A stretch of 64,000 nucleotides of DNA from Calendula officinalis (Eukaryota; Streptophyta; Magnoliopsida; Asterales; Asteraceae), in the NCBI GenBank assembly GCA_963853835.1, contig OY970830.1, positions 41,583,466-41,647,465 on the forward strand, written 5' to 3'. Both the position numbers and the translations under genes were made by a program. The notes below the pieces were generated by a model. It did not search any database. It was not told the origin of the DNA and saw only the letters and a list, made by a program, of their open reading frames with translations. Below, piece by piece: positions 54,701-64,000 of this stretch. Every line of letters begins with the position of its first letter. The stretch's first letter is position 1.

Positions 54701-55263
54701 TGAATTGGTTTAGACTTATGAGGTTTCTTTGTCATTTTTCCCATCTCGCACGAAGAACATAGATGATCTTTTTCAAATTTAAGATCTGGAAGACCAGATA
54801 CATGTCCACCTTTCACCAGCTTATTGATGGTTTTGAAGTTAAGATGAGAGAGGCGACGGTGCCATAACCAAGATTCATCTGATGAAGCTGTTGACATTAA
54901 GCAAACTTCTTCAAGTGGAACTACATCGTTTAGATTGATAGTAAACAGATTTGTCTCTCGAGTTCCAGTAAGAAGTTCTTCTCCATCATAGGTACGAACA
55001 GCACATTTCTTTGTACGAAAATTAACTTCTAATGTTTTATCGCAAAATTGACCGATACTAAAAAGATTATGAGCGAGATCTTCAACATAGGTTACATTTC
55101 GAATGATTAGGTTGTGTCGGATGATATCTCCAATTCTTATAATAGCAGCTAAATGATCATTACCAAATCTAACAGTACCCAAATATTTGTCTCTAAAATT
55201 TGTTTACAAATTCTTGTTTCCAGTCATATGTCTTGAACAACCAGAATCAAGATACCATAAATT
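51782..55263 (-). pseudogene. C4 pol: protease, integrase, RT, RNase H
   Basis: Protease YLDSGCSRHMTG has the normal Asp (55248-55246). A TAA at 55206-55204 replaces a Leu codon of C3. Integrase 55182-53227 has LSHLNF, HLCSSCEMGK, LRTDNGTEFKN and GVVERRNRT. Near 53243 one C is missing relative to C3 (AATAAATCAATT-type context), shifting the frame. RT continues through 53226-52988 into 52987-51782 with YVDDIIFGST, then RNase H with STAEAEYVAA, ending SKLGMLNLKA. With only two lesions this is the better-preserved pol of the C3/C4 pair. Confidence 0.92.
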
Positions 55264-55363
55264 CTACATAAAACAATTAAAACAAAAAGGTACCCAATCA
55301 GATATGGGTCCTATACGATTAGTGAAACATGTTTTATGAAGAATTAGTGGATATGATTTGAAC
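55264..55363 (-). other. Conserved gag-pol spacer of C4
   Basis: 100 bases matching the C3 spacer; ends in element sense TTGTTTTATGTAG before the protease. It shifts pol by one base relative to gag, unlike C3. Confidence 0.6.
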
Positions 55364-58300
55364 TTAGAGAGTTGGAGAACTGCAAGGAGGCAGTTCTGGA
55401 TTTGTTACTTTGATAGACCATTTTAACGATTTCTCAGGTGAGGATAAAATCCATTTTGAATGTTCATTTTGGATCCATGTATATTTAACAAATTTGGAAC
55501 GCTTTTTAGAGGAAGTCGAAGAACTGGAGTTTAATGATGTAGTTGGAGTCACAGTTCGATAAACTAATTTGGTTGGTTTAGGTGTAGAAACCACACGATA
55601 TACTGATTTTGTCGATTTAGGTTTAATCCTAGATTGTGGTTTAGATGTGGATGTTGAAGGATTGGATGAAGAACCTACACGATAAACAGATTTTGACGGA
55701 TTAGTAGAAGAACGTATAGATGAAGATGTGTGAGATCGAGCAAGCATTGTTTTGCAATGTTCTGGATAACAAGTGATACATGAATGAATGATTGACCCGT
55801 TTTTATGAAGAACATCATGTCGTCGACCACAAGGAGCATCTTTTCTAACAAAATATCGTGTATCATATTGAGAAATTGGTGTATTAGTTTTTCTATCAAA
55901 ATAAACCGTTTTACCAGTTTTATCTGTTTTAACAATCAAATTAACACCATTCACAGTGAAATTAACAGGACGATAAATTGCTGAATCATAGACAATTCCA
56001 TAACATGTAGCAGGAGAAATAAACGTTGTTGAGTTATTACAATTATTAGAATTTGAAAAAGAAGAAGCTAAAAACGAGGAAGATCTAGACTTCTTAAGCT
56101 CTTTGGACTTAAGCATACTAGACTTAGACGACTTAGACTTCTGAGACTTCTCAACTTCTTTCATCATGACTTGCATCGGCGTCTTAAGCTTGGAATTTAA
56201 AGTTTTAGCTGAAAAATTTAAAACATGAGAATTAGAATTTCTTCTTAAAAGAATTGGAGTTTTAGGAGAAGAAGAATTCTCATTGGCTGATTTTGGTGTT
56301 GGAGAAGCACTGTGGCTTGAAACAGATTTAATTTCAACAATTTTATCTTCTAAATCATGAATTTTTGATTGTAAAGCAGATTTTTCTTTGTCAAATGCCT
56401 TTTGGGTTTCATCTATTTCGGTTTCCAATTGATAAATTTTCTTTTCTAGAATTAGAGAAGGAATGTAAACTTTTTGGGTTACTTTTTGTTGAAGTACCGC
56501 ATTCTCCTTAATCTCAAATTCTGCAGGTGTAATAGTTGGAAAATATTCATCATTTGTAAAATTTGCCTTTTTAGTTTCATAAGTTTTATTTAATTCATTG
56601 TAATTGAAACTAATTTGTGCATTCTCTGATTTAGCTCTGTTGAACGCTTCAATTTCTTCTTCCTCATCGGTCATGCGAAGGAAACTCTGCCAAACATCAA
56701 CATGTATGTATTTGGAATCATACAGTGTTGGAAGCACATTGCAAGCCATCTTCAGATATTCTGGATTGTTTGCCCCCAGTCCTTCTCTTGAATTGAAGTA
56801 TTTGAAATCTTTAGGCTTGTTCAAGTGAATTGTTTGATCAGTTTGTCCTCGTTTGGCAATGATTTCTTCAAGATGTTTGACGTGAGAAGAAAGTTGAATT
56901 TTATCATTTTGTAGTTGATGTATGACATTCTGTTTGCTATTTAATTCTTGTTTTGTTTGAATGTCATTTTCATTAATGATTTCTGATAAGTCTTTTATTT
57001 GTGTGTTTAAGAATTTAAACTGAGTCTCATTGTCATCAAATTCTTTTTGTTTGCGTTCCAACCAATTTTTAGTAATTTGATAGTCATTCCATGCTTCAAT
57101 GTATAGCTTGTAATATTTATCATTTTCTGCATTATGTGTGGAACTTTGTGTGCTTTTAAGATTAGTTATTTCAATTTCTTGTTCAGAAATAGTTTGAGAC
57201 AAATGTTGAATATCAGTCTCATATTTAACACTCAATTCTGAAATTCGATTTTGTAACGTCAGATTCTTTTTCTCAAAATTTTTATTTTGTTTAATAAAAT
57301 GAACGAGTTGTGTATTATGATCAACAAATTGTTCATTTTCGTTTTCTAGATAAGCTAATTTTTCTTGAAGTAAAGTATTTAATTCTTTTTCATTCAAAAG
57401 GTTTTGTTTTAAAGATTCAATTTCAGAATTCTGGTTTGTTACAAAACAATTTTCAGAATCAATTAAATGTGAAGAATGAGATAAGAAAGAATTAATTACG
57501 TCTATTTCTTTGTTGGCATCATCAGATAAACGTTCAGAAATTTCAGCATTTTCACGTGCCATAAAGCATAGATTTGCCGAATGCTCTTCATCCTCAGGAT
57601 CTGAGTCTTCCATCCATTGAAGATCTTCTGCTAACAATACCTTGCCTGACTCAATCTGCTTGGCCATTAACATTTTGCGTTTAAAGTATTCAGAATCCCG
57701 AACTTTTGGTTTCTTACAGTCTCGGGAGAAATGACCAGGAAGTCCACAGTTATAACATTTCTTTGTCGGATCCAAAGGTGTTATAACTTTTGGTTTATCA
57801 GATGTGTTTGATGCAGATGGTGCAGACTTGAAAGTGGATGAAGATCTCTGATTGTTGTTTGTATGAGTTGGGTAATACTTCTTCTCATATCTTGAGATGA
57901 AAGACATAGCTTGCAACAGTTGTTCTAATTCAGTCTCCATTTCTTCTTTTGTATCTTTGACAGGTTCTTCTGATTTTTCTTTCAGTTTACCAGATGAATT
58001 TGACTGGTATTGTCTTGTAAGAAGAGCAAGAGTATCAAGAGTGTTTGCATTTTCCTGTTTGGTTTTGACTATATCTTTCACCATTGGAGCATTTTGAAGT
58101 AAATACTCATACAGTTCATGCACATCAATTGAGATCAGATCTTTATGTTGCATAGCACTGTTTCCAAAAGTGGCCCACTCTGGCAGCAGACTGTTGATGA
58201 ACTTGATGTTAATCTCCAAATTTTCCTTCTTCAAGTTATTTCTTCGAAGTTCATTCAACAAGTTGCAATAACGGTGATATGTGCTTACTAATTCTTCCCC

Positions 58301-58756
58301 GGTGGAAGCTTTAAATGATTGGTAAGCATTCAGAGTGGTTACCGTCTTGGCTTTATTCCCTAAAACGGTGCCTTCCATTTGTTTTCTGATTTCATCCCAA
58401 ATCTCTTTACCGGTTTCTAAACTGTCCAAGCTGTTATAAATCTCGTTCGGTAAACTCTGAAGTACGAATGAAAACGATTGTAGATCTGCTTTAGCTCGTA
58501 ATTTTTGTTGAGCATTGTATCTTGATTTAGGAAGCGGAGTTCGACCTCCAAGAACTGGCGGTGTTGCGTTTGGTGCAGCTATTACGTCTTCGTAGAATAC
58601 CGCTTCACCATTTTCGAGTGAGTCACGTATTTCAGTTGCCAGTTCTTGATTTTTTATAAAATGGAGGAACTGTTTCTTCCATTGCGCGTATTCACCTCGG
58701 TATAAAACCGGAGGTTTAAGATCGGTTCCGATTGACAGAGCATCTCTTGATGTCAT
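55364..58756 (-). CDS. C4 Gag, 1130 residues
   Basis: I place the start at 58756 (MTSRDALSIGTDLKPP), which aligns with the C3 start; the open frame runs 23 codons further upstream only by chance into flanking DNA. N-terminal copia Gag domain, CCHC knuckle CYNCGLPGHFSRDC, long coiled-coil region, conserved island TDQTIHLNKPKDFKYFN, Ser/Lys-rich tail ending PPCSSPTL. Fully open despite loss of its promoter LTR. It would bind RNA and build particles if expressed from a neighbouring promoter. Confidence 0.9.
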   Translation of the reverse strand: MTSRDALSIGTDLKPPVLYRGEYAQWKKQFLHFIKNQELATEIRDSLENGEAVFYEDVIAAPNATPPVLGGRTPLPKSRYNAQQKLRAKADLQSFSFVLQSLPNEIYNSLDSLETGKEIWDEIRKQMEGTVLGNKAKTVTTLNAYQSFKASTGEELVSTYHRYCNLLNELRRNNLKKENLEINIKFINSLLPEWATFGNSAMQHKDLISIDVHELYEYLLQNAPMVKDIVKTKQENANTLDTLALLTRQYQSNSSGKLKEKSEEPVKDTKEEMETELEQLLQAMSFISRYEKKYYPTHTNNNQRSSSTFKSAPSASNTSDKPKVITPLDPTKKCYNCGLPGHFSRDCKKPKVRDSEYFKRKMLMAKQIESGKVLLAEDLQWMEDSDPEDEEHSANLCFMARENAEISERLSDDANKEIDVINSFLSHSSHLIDSENCFVTNQNSEIESLKQNLLNEKELNTLLQEKLAYLENENEQFVDHNTQLVHFIKQNKNFEKKNLTLQNRISELSVKYETDIQHLSQTISEQEIEITNLKSTQSSTHNAENDKYYKLYIEAWNDYQITKNWLERKQKEFDDNETQFKFLNTQIKDLSEIINENDIQTKQELNSKQNVIHQLQNDKIQLSSHVKHLEEIIAKRGQTDQTIHLNKPKDFKYFNSREGLGANNPEYLKMACNVLPTLYDSKYIHVDVWQSFLRMTDEEEEIEAFNRAKSENAQISFNYNELNKTYETKKANFTNDEYFPTITPAEFEIKENAVLQQKVTQKVYIPSLILEKKIYQLETEIDETQKAFDKEKSALQSKIHDLEDKIVEIKSVSSHSASPTPKSANENSSSPKTPILLRRNSNSHVLNFSAKTLNSKLKTPMQVMMKEVEKSQKSKSSKSSMLKSKELKKSRSSSFLASSFSNSNNCNNSTTFISPATCYGIVYDSAIYRPVNFTVNGVNLIVKTDKTGKTVYFDRKTNTPISQYDTRYFVRKDAPCGRRHDVLHKNGSIIHSCITCYPEHCKTMLARSHTSSSIRSSTNPSKSVYRVGSSSNPSTSTSKPQSRIKPKSTKSVYRVVSTPKPTKLVYRTVTPTTSLNSSSSTSSKKRSKFVKYTWIQNEHSKWILSSPEKSLKWSIKVTNPELPPCSSPTL

Positions 58757-58950
58757 TGTGAAAAGGATGATATTTTTGCCGCTTTCGCATATGTTAGTAT
58801 AAGGATGATATTTCATTAATATCATTCAAGCGCGTTGCGGCTTATTTTAATTTTGCTCCAATTTAACTTATGTTAATTTAAGACGTAAAATTATTTGTGA
58901 TCCACACATGTGTAATATACTAAAAGTTTGACGGGTCTCTAAATATTGTA

Positions 58951-59213
58951 CTCTCTCCGTTCTTAAATAAAATTCTTATTTCTTCTTCAAGTTTTATTCC
59001 TAAATAAAGTTCTAATTTCTCAAACTTAAAGGACCCACTTAATATAATAATATTATTATCAATATTTTCACAAATAACTATCTCCTAAAACACTTTCTCT
59101 CTCCAATCAAACTTTATATTTTAATCAAAAGTATTACCAAATACTCAACCACTAACTATCTCCTAAAAAGTTGTGCCCAAGAAAAATGAGAACTTTATTT
59201 AGCGACGGGGGAG
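58951..59213. mobile_element. Stowaway MITE
   Basis: CTCTCTCCGTTCTTAAATAAA to TTTATTTAGCGACGGGGGAG, with TA flanks (58949-58950, 59214-59215). A related copy of the 47466 element. Confidence 0.9.
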
Positions 59214-59447
59214 TATTACCTATGAAATATTACAAGTCTTTTAGTATTTGAAATAATACTATAAGTGTTTAAGTAATTAACTCGAATCAAATTAATAAAT
59301 CTATATAATATTATTAAATTAATAAACCTAGCTATATAATATTATAAATCTTCTAATCTTATGAACAATTATTATAGACTTTTAAGTAAACTATCAAAGA
59401 AAATTAACAAACATATATAACGATCTATGTCTTTTAGTCTTTAAAAT

Positions 59448-59448
<1 letters not shown>

Positions 59449-59541
<93 letters not shown>
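59449..59541. repeat. (TTA)n microsatellite, about 31 units
   Basis: Uninterrupted TTA/ATT repeats. Confidence 0.97.
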
Positions 59542-59542
<1 letters not shown>

Positions 59543-59706
59543 ATGGTTAGTTCACACATAGTGACTTAAGTGTAGTACAGGAGAGGGGGTGCATACAATT
59601 TTTTGAAATTTAACCTATAATACGATTCCAATAAGGATATCATATTCATTACAAATTGGGTACGGAACGGAGTTAAGGGAAAACGGGGTTATAATGTATT
59701 TTATAT

Positions 59707-59892
59707 TGACAAAATATAATGGTCAATGCCTTACCCTATTGTGGGTAGGTGTTTTATTATATAGATTCAATGTACATAAATCATTCCTTAAATTAAGGAG
59801 ATGAGATGGAAGGAGTATAAATACAATAAAGAATACAATAAATACTATTGACTAAAATTATAAATACTATTGACTATTATTATCGTCTAATA
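59707..59892 (-). repeat. C5 3' LTR
   Basis: In plus orientation TGACAAAATATAATGG to GTCTAATA. The outer TG has become TA in element sense. Confidence 0.9.
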
Positions 59893-59929
59893 TCCTCCTT
59901 CAATCGAAAAGGCAGCGGACCTAAACAAA

Positions 59930-62209
59930 GCATTTTGCGAAAAATCTAAAATTGAGATTGAGGAAGACTTTTAGTGAAAATGTCCGCCACTTGAAGATTG
60001 GTCGGAATGAACTTTGTAACAAGTTTGTTGGAGTTGACAAGTTCACGAATGAAGTGATAATCCAAGTCGATGTGTTTCGCCCGTTTGTGAGCAACGAGAT
60101 TTTAAGTCATGAAGAGCGCACTTTTATTATCACAAAGTCATGTTGGTCGATCCGGTGGTAAAGCATGCAACTCTCGTAACAAATGAGTGATCCAAACTAA
60201 TTCTGCGGCCGTGTTTGCCATTGCACGATACTCGGATTCACAACTTGAACGAGAAATGGTGGGTTGCTTCTTTGCACTCCAAGAAATAAGATTGCCCCCG
60301 AAATATATAGAATGACTATAAGTGGAACGTCGTGTGTCCAAGCATCGGGCCCAATCGGCATCGGAATATCCAATAATGCGATGATGAGATGGATATGTAT
60401 ATGTGAGACCGAAAGATAAACTACCCTTAACATACCGAAAGATCCGTTTGACTGCTTAAAAATGATCATTTGTTGGAGCTTGTAAAAATTGTGAGACTTG
60501 ATTTACCGCATAAGATAAGTCCGGTCTAGTTATCATTAGATATTGAAGAGCTCCAACAAGAGAGCGATACATTGTCGGATCATGAAATGGGACCCCCTCT
60601 TTAGTAAACGAGACATGTGGAGATAACGGGGTTGGAGCCGGTTCAACATCATATAAATGAGCTCTTTGAAAAATATCGGTTGCATATTTAGTTTGAGTGA
60701 GGAAAAGGCCATCGTTTAAGTGAACTATTTGTAATCCCAAAAAAATAGTTTAAGTCGCCAAGATCCTTAATGGCAAATTCACTATTTAGTGCCGAGATGA
60801 ATGACAAGATTTTCTTTTCATCATTATAATAAGATCATCAACATAGAGTTAGACTAATAGGTACATGATGCATGAATCACCCGAATTAACGAATAAAGAG
60901 GTGTCGGCACAACTACAAGTAAAACCATATGAAATGAGAAATGTGCTTAACCGGTGAAACCAAGCACGAGGTGCTTGTTTTAAGCCGTAGAGAGCTTTAG
61001 ATAGCTTGCAAACATGTGTTGGAAATTTGGTGTCTTCGAATCCCGGAGGTTGTTCGATAAAAACGGTTTCATTTAGAGTACCATTTAGGAAAGCATTTTT
61101 TACGTCAAGTTTATGTAATTTCCATTTATTTAAAATCGCAAGAGATAAAACAATAAGAACCGTGGTTGCTTTAACAACGGGACTAAATGTATGAGAATAA
61201 TCTAGTCCCGGTATTTGTGTGTATCTTTGAGCAACGAGACAGACTATATAACGTTCGATCGTACCATCGGATTTGTATTTAATACGATAGACCCATTCTG
61301 AACCAATAACATTTGTAGACGTTGGTCGTGGGACCAAAGTCCATGTTTGATTTTGACTAAGTGCTTTGAGTTCTTCAAGCATAGCTTTAACCCATTTTGG
61401 ATCGTTAGACGCGGCCTTGTAATTTCGAGGTTCCAATTCGGCGGATAATGCAACATGTAAGGGATTGGAGGCTAAAGAGGCAAGATTTGCGATGTGTTTG
61501 GGTTTAACGATACCCGCTTTTAATCGAGTTTGCATATGGTGTGTGTTGGAGTTAGCATGTGGATTTGGTTGAGGAGGGTTGGGAGGTGTTGGTATGTTGA
61601 CGGAGGGTTGGGCTGAGGTGGTGTAGCGTTAGCTGTTGGGCCAGCGGGTAGTGGGTCAGTGGATGTTGGGTCAGCGGGTGTTGGGCCGACAGGAGGTGGA
61701 TCATTGAGGGGAGTAGGGTGTTGGGCTGGTATTGCGGAAGGATTAATAGGTGGTTGGGTTTGTGGAGGTGGCTGAGGAATTTGAGTGATGGGCTTGGTGG
61801 TATTGGGCTGGGTAATTGGAATTGTGGGAGTAACATTGTGAAATGGTTGGGCTAAGGGAGTGGTATCATTTGTTTTGCAAAGGGAACAGTCCGTTGGATT
61901 TTGATGTGGGTTGGGCTTAGGATTATGCTGTTGGATTGGGCTAGTAGTACACGAATTTGTATCCGGAAGATAAGGGGTATCATATAAAAATGTGCTTAGC
62001 TCCAAATTTCTTATGTTTGAATTGTAATTATCGCCTTTGAATGGAAATACCTCTTCATTAAATCGAGCATGCCCGAGCAGCTTCTGGTAGGTGCATATCG
62101 GCAACATATTGTTGCGCCAAAGGAGGTAGTTTGAAGAAGAGAGCTTTATTGTCATCATGTGGAGGAGAGTATTCATCGAAAACGAGCTTTCGGTGGAAGA
62201 AGAGGCCAT
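59930..62209 (-). pseudogene. C5 gag-pol with large internal deletion
   Basis: From 62209: MASSSTESSFSMNTLLHMM, then KLSSSNYLLWRNNMLP, the N-terminal Gag domain. At residue 47-48 (LLGH|ARFNEEVFPF) it fuses in frame to the C-terminal tail of integrase, so the Gag remainder, knuckle, protease and integrase core are gone. A Pro-rich linker and a shift near 61530 lead to RT (GIVKPKHIANL, LDVKNAFLNGTL, GLKQAPRAWF). A stop lies just before LYVDD (about 60850). RT then continues after a shift at 60740, followed by RNase H with SRSSCESEYRAMANT. Non-functional; could move only with proteins from an intact relative. Confidence 0.85.
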
Positions 62210-62330
62210 GGCAGCAACTGAAGCAATGAGGAAGAAGGTTACAGCGGCGCCGATGGGAAGAGTTTAGGGTTCCAGGAAGTTTGAATGCGTAGAAGGAAGG
62301 GAGAATAATTGTTTTAATTGTCTGATACCA

Positions 62331-62516
62331 TGACAAAATACAATGGTCAATGCCTTACCCTTATTGTGGGTAGGTGTTTTATTATATAGATTCAATGTGC
62401 ATAAATCATTCCTTAAATTAAAGAGATGAGATGGAAAGAGTATAAATACAATAAAGAATACAATAAATATATTGACTAAAATAATAAATACTATTGACTA
62501 TTATTATTGTCTAATA
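62331..62516 (-). repeat. C5 5' LTR
   Basis: Matches 59707-59892; contains GAGTATAAATACA in plus orientation. Confidence 0.9.
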
Positions 62517-62692
62517 TATATTAATATCTGTCACATAATAAGCACTAAGTCATGTTGTAATATAGATTTATTTTAGAAATATTAATAAAAGGAATGTTAT
62601 CTGAATGCGGAAGGTTAGGGGATCACATACAAGAAGCATATTTTTTTTTTCTTTCATATTTTAATTTTCATAACTTTTTTATTTTCTAAACA

Positions 62693-62799
<107 letters not shown>

Positions 62800-63053
62800 T
62801 CATAATATATTTTAATTTTCATAACTTTTTTATTTCCTAAACATTTAATAGATATATGTTTTATACAAATATTTTATTTTTATAACCTTATTTAATCTTT
62901 AAACATTTAATACATTCATATTTTCTAAGATATTTTAATGTTCAAAAATTCATTTTTAACATAATACTACTTAACATAATATTTAGCCTTTTTTTTGTGT
63001 GGTTAAGTATATCAAGTAATAGTTGATGAACATGAATAAGACACATATTGATA

Positions 63054-63055
<2 letters not shown>

Positions 63056-63119
<64 letters not shown>
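63056..63119. repeat. (TA)n microsatellite, about 32 units
   Basis: Uninterrupted dinucleotide repeat. Confidence 0.97.
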
Positions 63120-63121
<2 letters not shown>

Positions 63122-63399
63122 CACAATTTTATATTTATTTATTATAATTCGGATAAAATATAAACAAAATAGATCTGTAGCAACGCGCGACACCTTACTA
63201 CCTTGTTGCTAATCAAATGGTGAATAAAAATAATTAATACAATAATTCTTTTTAAACTTTTTTCTGTAGTATTCAATATTAAAAAAAAGTACAATAAACT
63301 AAGAACGAAAATAGAAGTCTAATTATATGAAAAGATTGAGAATTCAACTATCACTAACTAATACTATTATTGATTAATAAATAATCTAATACATGAACC

Positions 63400-64000
63400 G
63401 ACACTGAAATTACAATAGCACAATTGATCGTAGTAAGGTAATCTATGTGTACACTTTGATGATTGCACTTAGCTTTGAAGATTTGTAGATTGCGAAAGTA
63501 GCAAGAGTATTAATCATTGATTCGTTGTTAAGTGGTTGTTCGTTGTATGGAAAACTCATGCATCAACTACTCTATTTATAGTGTTTGTAGGAATGACAAT
63601 TAAGAGGATGTACGGATTGTGCACTTGTAAGAATTATGTTGGTGTTAAGGATGTTAATGCCACGCGCACTACTATCAAAAATTTTGTTTGGTCTTTTGTC
63701 GTTTAACGGCCGCTGAGATCTTTTAGAAGATACGCATAGGAATCCTGTTCAGCGACCCTTCAACCTTCAGTGTCTTTCTACGTATAATATTTATGTCTTT
63801 CTTTGACTACTGAAACTCCAGTGACTAGTCATAGTTCAGTGACCCATGACCGTTCAGCGACTCATGGTGCTTCAATGACTCATGGTTCTTCAATGACTAA
63901 GCATGCTTCAACGTCCTTCATTAAGATAGTAACATAACCTTGTAATTGTCTTAAAATCTAGTGTGGTATTGTCAGACACAAACTGAACCCACTACAATCA
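63400..64000 (-). repeat. Probable LTR running off the window end
   Basis: On the minus strand a TATA box CACTATAAATAGAG (about 63582-63569) is followed by a leader-like stretch. Upstream of it (63745-63920) is a cluster of about eight YTTCARYGAC motifs, the kind of promoter repeat seen in the C2 LTR. No coding part or second LTR is in the window. Confidence 0.35.

Larger units (their letters stand above)
48405..58756 (-). mobile_element. C4: 5'-truncated copia, sister of C3
   Basis: On the minus strand: gag (58756-55364), spacer, pol (55263-51782), a 3.1-kb non-coding region, polypurine tract and 3' LTR (48689-48405). There is no 5' LTR, primer site or leader; homology to C3 ends at the gag ATG, where AGGATGATATTT is duplicated in the flank, as seen at repaired breaks. 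Coding parts are clearly closer to C3 than to C1 or C2. One stop and one single-base deletion were found in pol, so it is better preserved in coding sequence than C3. Confidence 0.92.
59707..62516 (-). mobile_element. C5: internally deleted copia (Ale/Retrofit-like), 2.8 kb
   Basis: LTRs of 186 bp at 59707-59892 and 62331-62516 differ by about six substitutions and two single-base indels. TATAT target duplications lie at 59702-59706 and 62517-62521. On the minus strand a primer site TGGTATCAGA (62330-62321) follows the 5' LTR, and a GAAGGAGGA purine tract precedes the 3' LTR. Coding DNA keeps the first 47 codons of gag, then jumps to the end of integrase and RT-RNase H. Confidence 0.9.

Noticed and set aside
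59449..59541. Centromeric or functional satellite
   Set aside because: A simple TTA microsatellite; no higher-order unit of satellite length.

Overview
This window looks like repeat-rich, heterochromatin-like DNA from a large eudicot plant genome. The signs are plant Ty1-copia, Ty3-gypsy (Athila type), Helitron, Mutator, Stowaway, PIF/Harbinger and SINE sequences, AT-rich spacers and long (TA)n and (TTA)n runs. Some families feel Asteraceae-like, but that is a weak guess. I see no confident host gene; the best candidate is a possible 5' exon near 47.8-48.0 kb.

Layout. 1-2.5 kb: a long inverted repeat with a non-autonomous Mutator-like element (10-bp target duplication) nested inside. 3.4 kb: scrap of a Harbinger transposase. 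3.9-11.6 kb (minus): copia element C1, truncated at both ends, with gag, pol and a third envelope-like ORF. 11.6-18.7 and 28.8-29.0 kb: Athila-type gypsy DNA (partial LTR, 3' internal region, complete LTR, gag, protease and reverse transcriptase). The reverse transcriptase is split by C2, a very young copia element (18,661-28,780, LTRs differing at 1 of 496 sites), whose large third ORF seems to have its own TATA box and an intron. 29-34 kb: LTR-like DNA, Helitron Rep pieces, SINE and Mutator-end remnants. 34,490-45,762: copia element C3 with intact LTRs, a very long Gag, a decayed pol and a 3-kb non-coding 3' region. 45.8-48.4 kb: MITEs, two SINE-like sequences and the possible host exon. 48.4-58.8 kb (minus): C4, a 5'-truncated relative of C3. 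59.7-62.5 kb (minus): C5, a 2.8-kb internally deleted copia with both LTRs and its target duplication. 62.5-64 kb: (TA)n runs and an LTR-like stretch running off the end.

C1 to C4 are best read as Sirevirus/Maximus-type copia: large Gag, a long 3' region, several purine tracts reading GGGGGAGA, and an envelope-like ORF in C1 and C2. The most unusual signal is in C3 between pol and the 3' LTR: six copies of a 60-66 nt stem-loop whose stems change sequence but keep pairing, around invariant GATCTC and GCATCT. C4 has a different array of covarying hairpins in a diverged tandem duplication at the same place. Several elements also have their own signature palindrome: CAGCTG throughout C1, ACTGAG/CTCAGT throughout C2, TTCGGCCCGAA in the C3 leader, and GATAGCGnCGCTATC in the Athila LTR.
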